Assembly: GCA_036845225.1 (NCBI GenBank)
Contig: DAIUEJ010000021.1
Location: 1-42,048, forward strand
Source of the DNA: FEN-680 sp036845225
GTDB lineage: Bacteria > Actinomycetota > Geothermincolia > Fen-727 > Anoxymicrobiaceae
Length of the DNA: 42,048 nucleotides
Reading direction: 5' to 3'
The position numbers were made by a program, and so were the translations under genes. The notes below the pieces were generated by a model, which saw only the letters and a list, made by a program, of their open reading frames with translations, was not told the origin of the DNA and searched no databases. Below are positions 16,125 through 23,627 of the stretch, one piece after another (the first letter of the stretch is position 1; each line of letters opens with the position of its first letter).

Positions 16125-16731
16125 ACCAGTTCCCGCCCTCTCTCTCGAGTTGCCGCTGGCACCACAAGCCGACGATGCCCGGTTGCTCGTCCCCGGTCTC
16201 AACGCCCTCGCGGGGTTGAACAGACAGCCTGTACGCCAGGTGCGCGTGAAGGCATTTTATCGCGCCCGGGCTCCCGCCCGCCACGCCCCTGCCGGCCACC
16301 CGCGAGGCGACGGCCTCCCCCGCGACCGCGCGGGCCAGTTCCACCTGAAGCGCTTCGAACTGTCGCTCGTCCTGCTCGAACCTCGCAGCCGGCTCGGGCT
16401 CTTCTTTGAGACGCCCGGCGATGGACCTCGCCCCCGCGGAGCTCTCGATCGTCCCGAGCTTCTTTGCGGCGTGCGGGCAACAGAGCCAGAGGAGCGGGGG
16501 CGCAGGGCCGCCGCGGCTTTCGAACGGAAGGGTCAGGATCACGGCGGGCATGCCGTGAGGGCAGCGGCACGTCACGAGAATACGTCCCTGCGGCAGCTTG
16601 CCCATCTGGCTCGTGATGATTTCCACGTCGGCGGGTTCCGGCAGCTCCAGCCCGGGGAACGCGGCCCGTACAGTCGGAGGGACCACGTCAAGCGAGCGGA
16701 AGGGGTCTTCAGGCCTCAAGGGGTAAGGCAT
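16093..16731 (-). CDS. DUF501 family protein
   Basis: 212 residues. Conserved-looking blocks are ILVTCRCPHGMPAVILTLPF, PPLLWLCCPHAAKKLGTIES and the late GAIKCLHAHLAYRL, which together match DUF501, an actinobacterial family always found between an FtsB-like gene and ppx/gppA. Cysteines and histidines in these blocks suggest metal binding, but no function is established. The start at 16731 has no strong ribosome site and lies 12 bases after the preceding stop, so it is probably translated by coupling. The C-terminal 40 residues after CLHAHLAYRL are arginine- and glutamate-rich and extend past the usual family end. Confidence 0.8.
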   Translation of the reverse strand: MPYPLRPEDPFRSLDVVPPTVRAAFPGLELPEPADVEIITSQMGKLPQGRILVTCRCPHGMPAVILTLPFESRGGPAPPLLWLCCPHAAKKLGTIESSAGARSIAGRLKEEPEPAARFEQDERQFEALQVELARAVAGEAVASRVAGRGVAGGSPGAIKCLHAHLAYRLSVQPREGVETGDEQPGIVGLWCQRQLEREGGNWCERPPAACVP

Positions 16732-16743
16732 TACCGAAGGGGC

Positions 16744-18310
16744 TCACTCCCAGAAGGAATCGTTGTCGCCCTTCTGGTCCTTTCCCTTTTTCTCGACTTC
16801 TTCCTCGAAGAAGAACGAGTTGAGGTCCTCCGAGGCCTTTTTCGGGGCCGGCGGCGGCTGGCTGGCGTCATCGACCGTGACCGCAGTCTCCTCGGACCCG
16901 CCCAGGTCCACGTCCTGCATCGGGGCCGCTTCCGGCGCGGCGCCCTCTTCAGGGGGTGCGGCAGACCATGCGGGCTGAGATTCGGCGTGCCCGGGCTCCT
17001 CACCCATGCCGGACTGCCATCCTGGCTCGGGTTGCGCCTCAGGCGGTGCCGGCTCCGCGGGGGGCGCGACCGGGGGTGCCTCAGGCGGAGGCGCCGCAGC
17101 CGTTTCCGGCTGCGCGGACGGCGTGTCGTCGAACGGCCACGATACCGAGGACGCCTCCGTCGGTGGCGCTGGAGCTTCGGGCGCGGGCGCCTCTGTGGTC
17201 TCCTCGTGCGCTGCAGCCTCGACCGGGCGCTCTCCCATCAGGTCCTGGTACTCGGGAGGCAGCCGAAAATCTTCAGGGCTCGACGCTTCCGGCCGGACCT
17301 GCTCAGGAATCCCCTCTGTGTCGAAAGGCTTTTCCTCTTCGGGTGGCGCGTATGCCGGCGGCGCTTCGGGTGGCACCGGCTGCACGGCGGCCGGAGGAGT
17401 CACTGCTTCGATCTCCCACGGGGCCAGCTCTACAGGCATCTGCGCGAGGTCGCTCGGCGGAGTCACCTCGCCCGCGGGTGCTTCCTCGTAGACGCTCCGT
17501 GGCTCGTACTCGGGCAGCGGGCCCTCGAACGGCTGCGGCTCGATCGCGGGAGGAGCCGGCTCATATTCGGGCGGGGCCTCGGGCGCTGCATACTGCGGCG
17601 GCGCGGCAGCCGGCGGCTCGTAGGCCGGAGGTGGGGCTTCGCCCATCGTCGGCGGAGGAAGCGGCTGCTCATACGCCGGTGGCGCCTCGAACTCAGGCGG
17701 CGCCGCCTCGACTGGCGGCGGCATCTCTTCGAACGCCGGCGGAGCTACCGGTTCCGGAGTCGCGGCCTCAACGGTCGGGATCTCCTCGTACACCGGAGGA
17801 GGTGCTTCATATGCTGGAGGCGGGGCCGGCACTGCCTGCTCTGGCGGGGCGACCGGCGCCTCGTAGACCGGTGGAGGCGCCTCGTAAGCCGGCGGCATGG
17901 TCGGCGGCGCCTGCTCGAACGCCGGAGGCGCTGCCTCTGCCACGGTCGGCACTTCTTCATATGCCGGTGGAGGTTGCTCCATCACTGGAGGCGCCTCGTA
18001 AGCCGGCGGCGCCATGGCAGCTGGCGGTGGGACAGGCGGCTGGTAAGCAGGCGCCTGCGGCATCCCGGCGACGGGAGGCTGGCCGAGTGGTGCGACCGGT
18101 GGCGCCATCGGCGGGGCCATGGCAGCGGGCGGTGCCTGCATCATGCCGGGCGCCATGCCAGGTCCCGGCGCTCCGGGCATCATCTGTGGAGGCATCGGGG
18201 CTCCGGGCATCTCCGGGGCCTCGCCCTTCTTGCCTCGCTTCGGCGGCTTCTCTTTCTTGGGAGGCTTTTCCTTGGCGGCCCTGGGGGGCTTCTCTTTCTT
18301 TGGCCTCTTG
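16744..18310 (-). CDS. Pro/Ala/Glu-rich PPxYE-repeat protein, 3' part (5' part across the gap)
   Basis: Read from the gap edge with no start, this frame begins with a Lys/Pro-rich run (KRPKKEKPPRAAKEKPPKKE), then Met/Pro/Ala-rich sequence, then about 200 residues built from PPAYE, PPPVYE and PPAFE units. A less repetitive acidic tail follows, ending KGDNDSFWE. The region is expected to be disordered; PPxY repeats could bind WW-like or SH3-like domains, but that is inference. With 18411-19238 it almost certainly forms one gene: no stop or start lies at either gap edge and the composition is continuous. The true gap length must then be 2 modulo 3, not 100. The stop is 12 bases before DUF501. 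Function unknown. Confidence 0.75.
18085..18139. repeat. 55-base exact repeat, copy within the 3' part
   Basis: Identical base for base to 18411-18465, in the same orientation, and encoding QAPPAAMAPPMAPPVAPL in both places. Confidence 0.9.
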
Positions 18311-18410
18311 NNNNNNNNNNNNNNNNNNNNNNNNNNNNNNNNNNNNNNNNNNNNNNNNNNNNNNNNNNNNNNNNNNNNNNNNNNNNNNNNNNNNNNNNNN
18401 NNNNNNNNNN
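18311..18410. other. Assembly gap (100 N)
   Basis: A run of exactly 100 N inside a low-complexity coding region. The contig on its right begins exactly with the 55-base repeat that also occurs at 18085-18139, so the break is most simply a repeat-induced assembly stop with a placeholder length. Confidence 0.97.
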
Positions 18411-18465
18411 GAGTGGTGCGACCGGTGGCGCCATCGGCGGGGCCATGGCAGCGGGCGGTGCCTGC
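18411..18465. repeat. 55-base exact repeat, copy at the gap edge
   Basis: Second copy of the repeat at 18085-18139. It ends exactly at the first base after the N run. Confidence 0.9.
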
Positions 18466-19238
18466 GCTTGAGGCGGCATCTCCGGCGGTGCGGCTGGCAC
18501 CATTGGCGGCGCCTGTGCGCCCATGGGCATCTGTGCCTCTAAAACTTCTGCTTCCTTGGCTTCCTCAATCGCGCCCGGCGCGGGCTCGAGGCCTTCCGAC
18601 AGCAACTCTTCGAAGTCGGCAGTCGGACCGGCCACGACGGGGCCGGGTGGGATCTCTATGCCCAGAAGGCCAGCAGGCGCGGCCGCGGCTTCGCGTACCT
18701 CCAACCCTTGGGGCGCGCCGGGCGCAAGCGGTGGCGCACCGAGGGACATGGTCGGGGGTGCCGCCACTACTGGCGGCGCCTGGGGTGCCTGCTCTTCCAC
18801 AGTGGGAACCTCGGCATACTCGGGCGGCGCTGCCGGCGGCCCGGCAGCGGCCTGCGGCGCGGGAGGCGCCATCATCGCGGCCGGAGCGGCCCCGGCGGCG
18901 ACCGGTGCCCCCGGAGGCAGCGGTGCCATGCCGGGTGGCGCTGCGACACCGGGCGGTACTGGCCCTTCCATGACAGCGTCCAGCAACTCGGGCTCGCCTT
19001 TCTTGCGCCTGGCCTGCTTCACTTTTGCCGGCTTGGGCGCTTTAGCCTGCCTCGGAGGGCGAGGCGCCTTGCCGACGGAGGCACCCATTGAAGACGCAAT
19101 GCGCGCCACCTCGGCTTCGTGGCAGGCCGGGCAGCTCAAGACGTCGTTAGTCTCGGCGATGCACGTAGGGCATATGCCCTTGCCGCACTCGAGACATTTC
19201 CCGATAGCCTGCTGGCCTGGATGCCGTTCACATTCCAC
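18411..19238 (-). CDS. B-box-like zinc-finger protein with Pro/Ala-rich body, 5' part
   Basis: The protein opens with a Cys/His finger of B-box type (C3-x3-H in CERHPGQQ, CLECGKGIC, CPTCIAE, CPACHE), about 40 residues. A basic stretch (PRPPRQAKAPKPAKVKQARRKK) and then Pro/Ala/Met-rich sequence with EYAEVPTVEEQ and DFEELLSEGLEP run into the assembly gap. A GTG at 19238 is preferred because GGGAG lies eight bases upstream; the GTG at 19247 is too close to it. No membrane helix is visible. The gene sits between the FtsB-like gene and DUF501, where related genomes usually have nothing, so a link to division or envelope growth is possible but unproven. Confidence 0.78.
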
Positions 19239-19311
19239 TTGATTCACTCCCGCTTGATAGCGAACCCGTCAAACAAGTTGCACTGTTGATACACCGGTCA
19301 CTTGTATTGAT

Positions 19312-19317
19312 ATTATA
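19312..19317 (-). promoter_or_regulatory. Candidate -10 box before the zinc-finger gene
   Basis: On the minus strand TATAAT lies 73 bases before the GTG at 19238; a good -35 box is not obvious. An imperfect ACAAGT/ACTTGT inverted pair (19273-19278, 19300-19305) lies between them. Confidence 0.4.
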
Positions 19318-19414
19318 ACGCTTCGCTCAAGCCTGTTTGCCGCTTTTGCGCCTTTCCCACCCCGCAAGGATTCTACTACGCCATTTCGCTTCGGAATCCC
19401 CCTGCCGGGAGGGG

Positions 19415-20164
19415 TCAGTGGCTGTGTACCTGGCGGTCGGCCGAACAGTGCAGGAACTTGCGGACCTGCTCCCACGCCTCGTCCATCGACTGCAGCGCTT
19501 TCAACCTGTACTCCACGGTGGGCTCTGCGGAGTCAGTGGTCACCAGGTAGAGGACTTCGTCAGGGGCGACCAGCCGCTCTTTCCTGGCCTCCTGTTCGAT
19601 ATAGCTGAGGGAGCGGGCCTGGTTCACTTCGTTCTCGAGTGACTTCGTGACCTTCTGCTGCTTGCTGAGCTCCTTTTCCATCGCCTTGAGCTTTCCGGTC
19701 GCCTCGAGGTTCCTCGCGACCGGGCTCGCCGAGAGGGCTATGAAGAGCACACAGAGTATGAGGATGATGACAGTCCGTGGCGAGACGGACATAAGCGTCC
19801 ATTTGCGGGCGTCTTTCTTTCGGGCCGCCGTCTTTTCCGAGCGCTCTTCAGCCGGAGCCTTCCCTCGCCCGCGTTTTCCTGATTTGGCAGAGGCTTGTGC
19901 GCCCTTCGGCGCGACACCGCGGCGTCCCCGGGTCTCTGTCCGGTCCTTACTCCGCGAGCCCGGCCGGTCTTTCTTCCTTCTCCTGGAAGTCGACACGATC
20001 TGAGCGGGCGCCGCTTTCTCGACTTCTTTCCAGCCGGAGCTCTTCGTCGGGCTCTTGACCACCGCGCGCGAGGGCCCGGAAGCTCCTCGGCCGGCGGTGC
20101 CTCGTCCGCCCGCGGCCCTCCCCGAGGATGACTGCCTCGCGCTCCGTCTGTTGTCTCTGTCCAT
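19415..20164 (-). CDS. ftsB: FtsB/DivIC-like septum protein with long basic N-terminus
   Basis: 249 residues. The C-terminal half has the family layout: one membrane helix (about 130-148, TVIILILCVLFIALSASP), a leucine-spaced coiled coil (about 151-185), then YIEQEARKERLVAPDEVLYLV, the usual end of the periplasmic domain. FtsB-type proteins join FtsL and FtsQ to activate septal wall synthesis. The first 125 residues are a Ser/Arg/Lys/Gly-rich cytoplasmic tail, as in many actinobacteria. Start: ATG with GGAG eight bases upstream, three bases after the pyk stop, so co-translation is likely. FtsL-like or DivIC naming cannot be settled by eye. Confidence 0.85.
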   Translation of the reverse strand: MDRDNRRSARQSSSGRAAGGRGTAGRGASGPSRAVVKSPTKSSGWKEVEKAAPAQIVSTSRRRKKDRPGSRSKDRTETRGRRGVAPKGAQASAKSGKRGRGKAPAEERSEKTAARKKDARKWTLMSVSPRTVIILILCVLFIALSASPVARNLEATGKLKAMEKELSKQQKVTKSLENEVNQARSLSYIEQEARKERLVAPDEVLYLVTTDSAEPTVEYRLKALQSMDEAWEQVRKFLHCSADRQVHSH

Positions 20165-20167
20165 GCT

Positions 20168-21613
20168 CTACTCCGCGGTCACCGTATGGACGTGGACCAT
20201 GTTCGTCTTGCTGCTCTCCTCGTCCATGAAGCCGCTCGTGATGACGACGAGGTCGCCCACCTTCACCAGGCCCTGCAGCACGCATACCCGTGAGACGTCA
20301 TTCATCATCTTGGCGATGTCCTCCGACATCGGGATGACCACGCCGTGCACTCCCCACTCCAGGGACATCGAGTCGATAACGCTCTCGCTCGGGCTCGCGG
20401 CGATGATCGGCGCCTGCGGCCTGTACCGCGAGACGATCTTCGCCGTGTAGCCACCGCGCGTGATGGTCACGATCGCCTTCGCCCCGAGGTCGGAGGCGAT
20501 CTTGCACGCGGCGTAGCCGATCGCGTCGGCCGGGCTGTGGTGCGCCCATCTGCCGCGCTCCTCCAGCAGTTGCGGGTAGTCCACCGCGCCCTCGGCGCGA
20601 GCGGCTATCCTCGCCATCATCTCCACCGCCTGCACGGGATAGTGCCCGACGGCCGTCTCGGCGCTCAGCATGACCGCGTCGGTCCCGTCGAGTATCGCGT
20701 TGGCGACGTCGCTCGCCTCGGCCCTCGTCGGTCGAGGCTTCTCGATCATCGACTCGAGCATCTGCGTCGCCGTCACGACCGGCAGCGCGGCGCGTAGCGC
20801 TTTATTAATAAGTTCTTTCTGTATGAGGGGTACATCCTCCGTCGGGAGCTCGACCCCCAGGTCTCCGCGGGCGACCATGATCCCTTCCGCGACCTCAAGG
20901 ATCTTGTCTATGTTCTCGACGCCTTCGCGCTTTTCTATCTTCGCCATCACCGGGACGCTGGAGTGTTTTGCCTCGATCGCGTCCATCACTTCCCAGAGAT
21001 CGCCCTGGTTTCTCACGAACGACTGCGCGACCCAGTCGATGCCTGCCTCGAGCCCGGCGTCCAGGAAGTGCCTGTCGCGCTCGGTAAAGCTGGCGAGCGC
21101 CAGCGTGGAGTCGGGGAAGTTCATGCCTTTGCCCTGGAGGAGCGTGCCACCCTCCACGATCTCGCATCTGATGTCGCTCCCGGAGATGTCCTTCACCACC
21201 ATCCTTATCAGCCCGTCGTCCATGAAGACCCTGTCGCCGGGGTGGAGGTCCTGCGGCAGGCCGGGGTAGGGTACGGAGACGCGCGTCTCATCGCCGCGCT
21301 TCTGCTCCGTGGTGATGGTGAATGCCTGGCCTCCTTCGAGCTCGACGCTCGAGCCCTTGATCGGGCCGACCCTGAGCCTCGGGCCTTGAAGGTCGAGCAT
21401 GATGCCTATCCGCCTGCCGACAGTCTCGCTTACCTGCCCCAGCATCTTGATATAGCCGCGCATCTCGTCGACGTCGATGTGGCCGGTGTTTATACGCGCC
21501 ACGTCCATGCCGGCCTCGGCCATCCGCCTCAACACCTCGAGGTCCTGCGAGGACGGCCCCATGGTGCAGATTATCTTTGTCTTTATGCTCTTGAAACCGC
21601 AGGTTTCGCTCAT
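20168..21613 (-). CDS. pyk: Pyruvate kinase
   Basis: 481 residues, standard size. It converts phosphoenolpyruvate and ADP to pyruvate and ATP. Diagnostic blocks: KTKIICTMGPSS, LDLQGPRLRVG, the active-site helix MAKIEKREGVENIDKIL with VARGDLGVELP, ATQMLESM with PTRAEASDVANAILDGTDAVMLSAETAVGHYP, and a C-terminal regulatory domain (ITRGGYTAKIVSRYRP). One oddity is R40-INTGH where the family has RLNFSHG, so the serine that helps hold potassium is glycine. The ATG overlaps the mazG stop as ATGA, with AAGGAG upstream, so the two are coupled. In many actinobacteria enolase occupies this slot between mazG and ftsB. Confidence 0.93.
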   Translation of the reverse strand: MSETCGFKSIKTKIICTMGPSSQDLEVLRRMAEAGMDVARINTGHIDVDEMRGYIKMLGQVSETVGRRIGIMLDLQGPRLRVGPIKGSSVELEGGQAFTITTEQKRGDETRVSVPYPGLPQDLHPGDRVFMDDGLIRMVVKDISGSDIRCEIVEGGTLLQGKGMNFPDSTLALASFTERDRHFLDAGLEAGIDWVAQSFVRNQGDLWEVMDAIEAKHSSVPVMAKIEKREGVENIDKILEVAEGIMVARGDLGVELPTEDVPLIQKELINKALRAALPVVTATQMLESMIEKPRPTRAEASDVANAILDGTDAVMLSAETAVGHYPVQAVEMMARIAARAEGAVDYPQLLEERGRWAHHSPADAIGYAACKIASDLGAKAIVTITRGGYTAKIVSRYRPQAPIIAASPSESVIDSMSLEWGVHGVVIPMSEDIAKMMNDVSRVCVLQGLVKVGDLVVITSGFMDEESSKTNMVHVHTVTAE

Positions 21614-22518
21614 GCCTTCTCCTTTGCCGCCTGCCAGAGCCCCTCCATCTCGTCGAGGCCAAGGGACGCCAGGCTCACGCCCTGCCGCGCCGCTTCTTCC
21701 TCCATCCAGGCGTAGCGCCGGACGAACTCCCTCGACGAGCGGCGCAGCGCCTGCTCGGGGTCCACCCCCAGGTGGCGCGCCAGGTTGACGACCGTGAAGA
21801 GCAGGTCGCCCAGCTCGTGCTCCACGCGCTCCTGTGCGCCCTCGTCGCGCACCTCACTCAGCTCCGATATCTCTTCGTCGAGCTTCTCGAAAACACCGTC
21901 CGCGTCAGGCCAGTCGAAGCCCTCGCGGGCGGCATGGTTCTGCACCTTGATCGCCGCCATCATCGCCGGCAGGCCAGGCGGCATCGCGATGGCCGCTTCC
22001 TTGCCTTCCTGCTCCCTCTTTATGCGCTCCCAGTTGACCGATACCTGCTCGGCGGTGTCAGCCTGCACCGCTCCGAAGATGTGGGGGTGTCTGCGCTCGA
22101 GCTTCTCGGTGATTCCTTCTACGACCTGTGCGAGGTCGAACCGGCCGCTCTCAGTCGCGATCTGCGACTGGAAGACGATCTGCAGCAGCAGGTCTCCCAG
22201 CTCTTCGCCCGCGTGAGCCCAGTCCCCGGAGTCGATGGCGTCAACGGTCTCGTAGGCTTCCTCGAGGATGTGGTGTGAGAGCTTCTCCTGAGTCTGCTCG
22301 AGGTCCCAGGGGCAGCCCCCGGGCGAGCGCAGGCGAGCCATGACGCGCGCGAGGGTCTCGAACTTTTCGCCCAGTCCCTGCGGGATCTCGACGCCCGCGA
22401 GCAGCCCGGCCAGCCCCTCGGCCGTCACCGGCACATCTTCCTCGTCTTCCAGAACGTCAGCGGGGCCCGGCGCCTTCCACGCGCCCTCATCGGATCCCCT
22501 GTCGGCGGCCTTGCCCAC
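21610..22518 (-). CDS. mazG: Nucleoside triphosphate pyrophosphohydrolase MazG
   Basis: 302 residues with two MazG domains. The first has CPWDLEQTQEKL followed by EEAYE (86-90) and EELGD (105-109), which bind Mg; the second has DEEISEL and EHELGDLLFTVVNLAR. The enzyme hydrolyses NTPs and non-canonical NTPs to NMP and pyrophosphate, cleaning the nucleotide pool. The first 50 residues are an acidic extension not typical of the family. It starts at a GTG with GGAGG six bases upstream, 24 bases after the stop of the isomerase gene, and its stop overlaps the pyk start. Operon membership with mfd is common. Confidence 0.92.
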   Translation of the reverse strand: MGKAADRGSDEGAWKAPGPADVLEDEEDVPVTAEGLAGLLAGVEIPQGLGEKFETLARVMARLRSPGGCPWDLEQTQEKLSHHILEEAYETVDAIDSGDWAHAGEELGDLLLQIVFQSQIATESGRFDLAQVVEGITEKLERRHPHIFGAVQADTAEQVSVNWERIKREQEGKEAAIAMPPGLPAMMAAIKVQNHAAREGFDWPDADGVFEKLDEEISELSEVRDEGAQERVEHELGDLLFTVVNLARHLGVDPEQALRRSSREFVRRYAWMEEEAARQGVSLASLGLDEMEGLWQAAKEKA

Positions 22519-22542
22519 TGTTCGACCTCCAGGACGCCCTCC

Positions 22543-23568
22543 TCAGGGCGCCACCACCATCCCGATGCGCGGGTCCCACTTGCCGACCCCGTCAGCATCG
22601 ACCTTCGCGTTCGCGTACACCGTGCGCAGCCAGTCGGAGAAGACTTCTTCCTTCTTCCTGCTCTCGAGCATCTTCATCGCCTCGCGCCATACCTCCGAGA
22701 AAGGCGGCGTCGAGGCCTCGCGCCTCTCGATGACGCGGATGATCTGGTAGCCGTCGCTCGTCTTCACGACCCCGCTTATCTGGCCTGACTTCATCGAGAA
22801 GGCCGCCTGCTCGAACGTCGGGTCCGTGGTGCCCTTCTCGATCCAGCCCATGTCACCGCCGCTCGCGCGGGTAGCTGCGTCCTTTGACACCTGCTGCGCG
22901 ACCCTGGTGAAGTCCTCAGCGCTCTTCTTCGCCTCGTCGGCGGCCATCTCGGCCTGCCCCTGCGTGTCGACGAGGATATGCGCGGCGTGGACCATCAGGC
23001 TTCGGGTGAACAGGTCCTTGTGCGTGAGGTAGAAAGACTCGGCATCGTCCCTGGTGACGCTGACATCGGCACACACCTTGGCCCCCAGCGCGTCCACGAG
23101 CATCTCGCCCCTGATGTTGTATCCGTAGTCGGCGACGGTCATGCCGTTCTTCTTGAGGTCGGCAGCGAACTTGTCAGCTCCCGCCTTCTGGCGGTCGTTC
23201 TCGATCCTCTGCGTCACCGCGTCCGCCGGGAGAGCGACGCCGAGCTTTCTGGCCTGCTGCTCCATGAGCACGCGCCTTATCATCTCCGTGGCGACGTCCC
23301 GCCTGGTGCTTGTCTTCAACTTCTCCCCGCGCGCCCCTGCGAGCTCTTTGGGGTTCTTGCTTCGAACGAGCGCGAGCCGGCGGTTCACCTCGGCATCAAA
23401 CCGCACCCTGGATATACCCTGGCCGTTCGCAGTGAAGATATAGTCCGAGCAGCCTGCCAGGGCCGCTATGGCCAGCCCCGCTATTAACAGGAGGGTGAGC
23501 GCCGCGGTCATCGTCCCGGGCCTTCTTTTTCCCGCCAGTGATGCTCTTTCGTGCCTGTCAGTCTGCAT
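22543..23568 (-). CDS. Lipoprotein peptidyl-prolyl isomerase of SurA/PrsA type
   Basis: 341 residues. A basic N-terminus, hydrophobic helix and lipobox AALAGC (Cys40) anchor it outside the membrane. A SurA-like helical chaperone region follows (ISRVRFDAEVNRRLALVRS to about 190), then one parvulin domain (HAAHILVDTQGQAEMAADEA, FTRVAQQVSKDAATRASGGDMGWIEKG, FEQAAFSMKSGQISGVVKTSDGYQIIRV). Such proteins help secreted proteins fold. The start at 23568 gives a 20-residue basic leader; the ATG at residue 20 would leave a signal with no basic start, so the longer form is kept. It follows mfd by 59 bases in the same direction. Confidence 0.9.
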   Translation of the reverse strand: MQTDRHERASLAGKRRPGTMTAALTLLLIAGLAIAALAGCSDYIFTANGQGISRVRFDAEVNRRLALVRSKNPKELAGARGEKLKTSTRRDVATEMIRRVLMEQQARKLGVALPADAVTQRIENDRQKAGADKFAADLKKNGMTVADYGYNIRGEMLVDALGAKVCADVSVTRDDAESFYLTHKDLFTRSLMVHAAHILVDTQGQAEMAADEAKKSAEDFTRVAQQVSKDAATRASGGDMGWIEKGTTDPTFEQAAFSMKSGQISGVVKTSDGYQIIRVIERREASTPPFSEVWREAMKMLESRKKEEVFSDWLRTVYANAKVDADGVGKWDPRIGMVVAP

Positions 23569-23627
23569 TCGGGGCCGTCACTCCCGTGTTTCACCAAAGA
23601 TGGGTTGCCTCGAGCCTCCAGGCGCTA

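Noticed and set aside
18085..18465. CRISPR-like array from the repeated sequences
   Set aside because: Only two copies of one 55-base coding repeat in a proline-rich gene; no spacers of even size and no cas genes.
15385..18471. Plus-strand frame of more than 1000 codons through ppx, DUF501 and the repeat gene
   Set aside because: It crosses three real minus-strand genes and the N run; the text is low-complexity Arg/Ser/Leu without any family signature.
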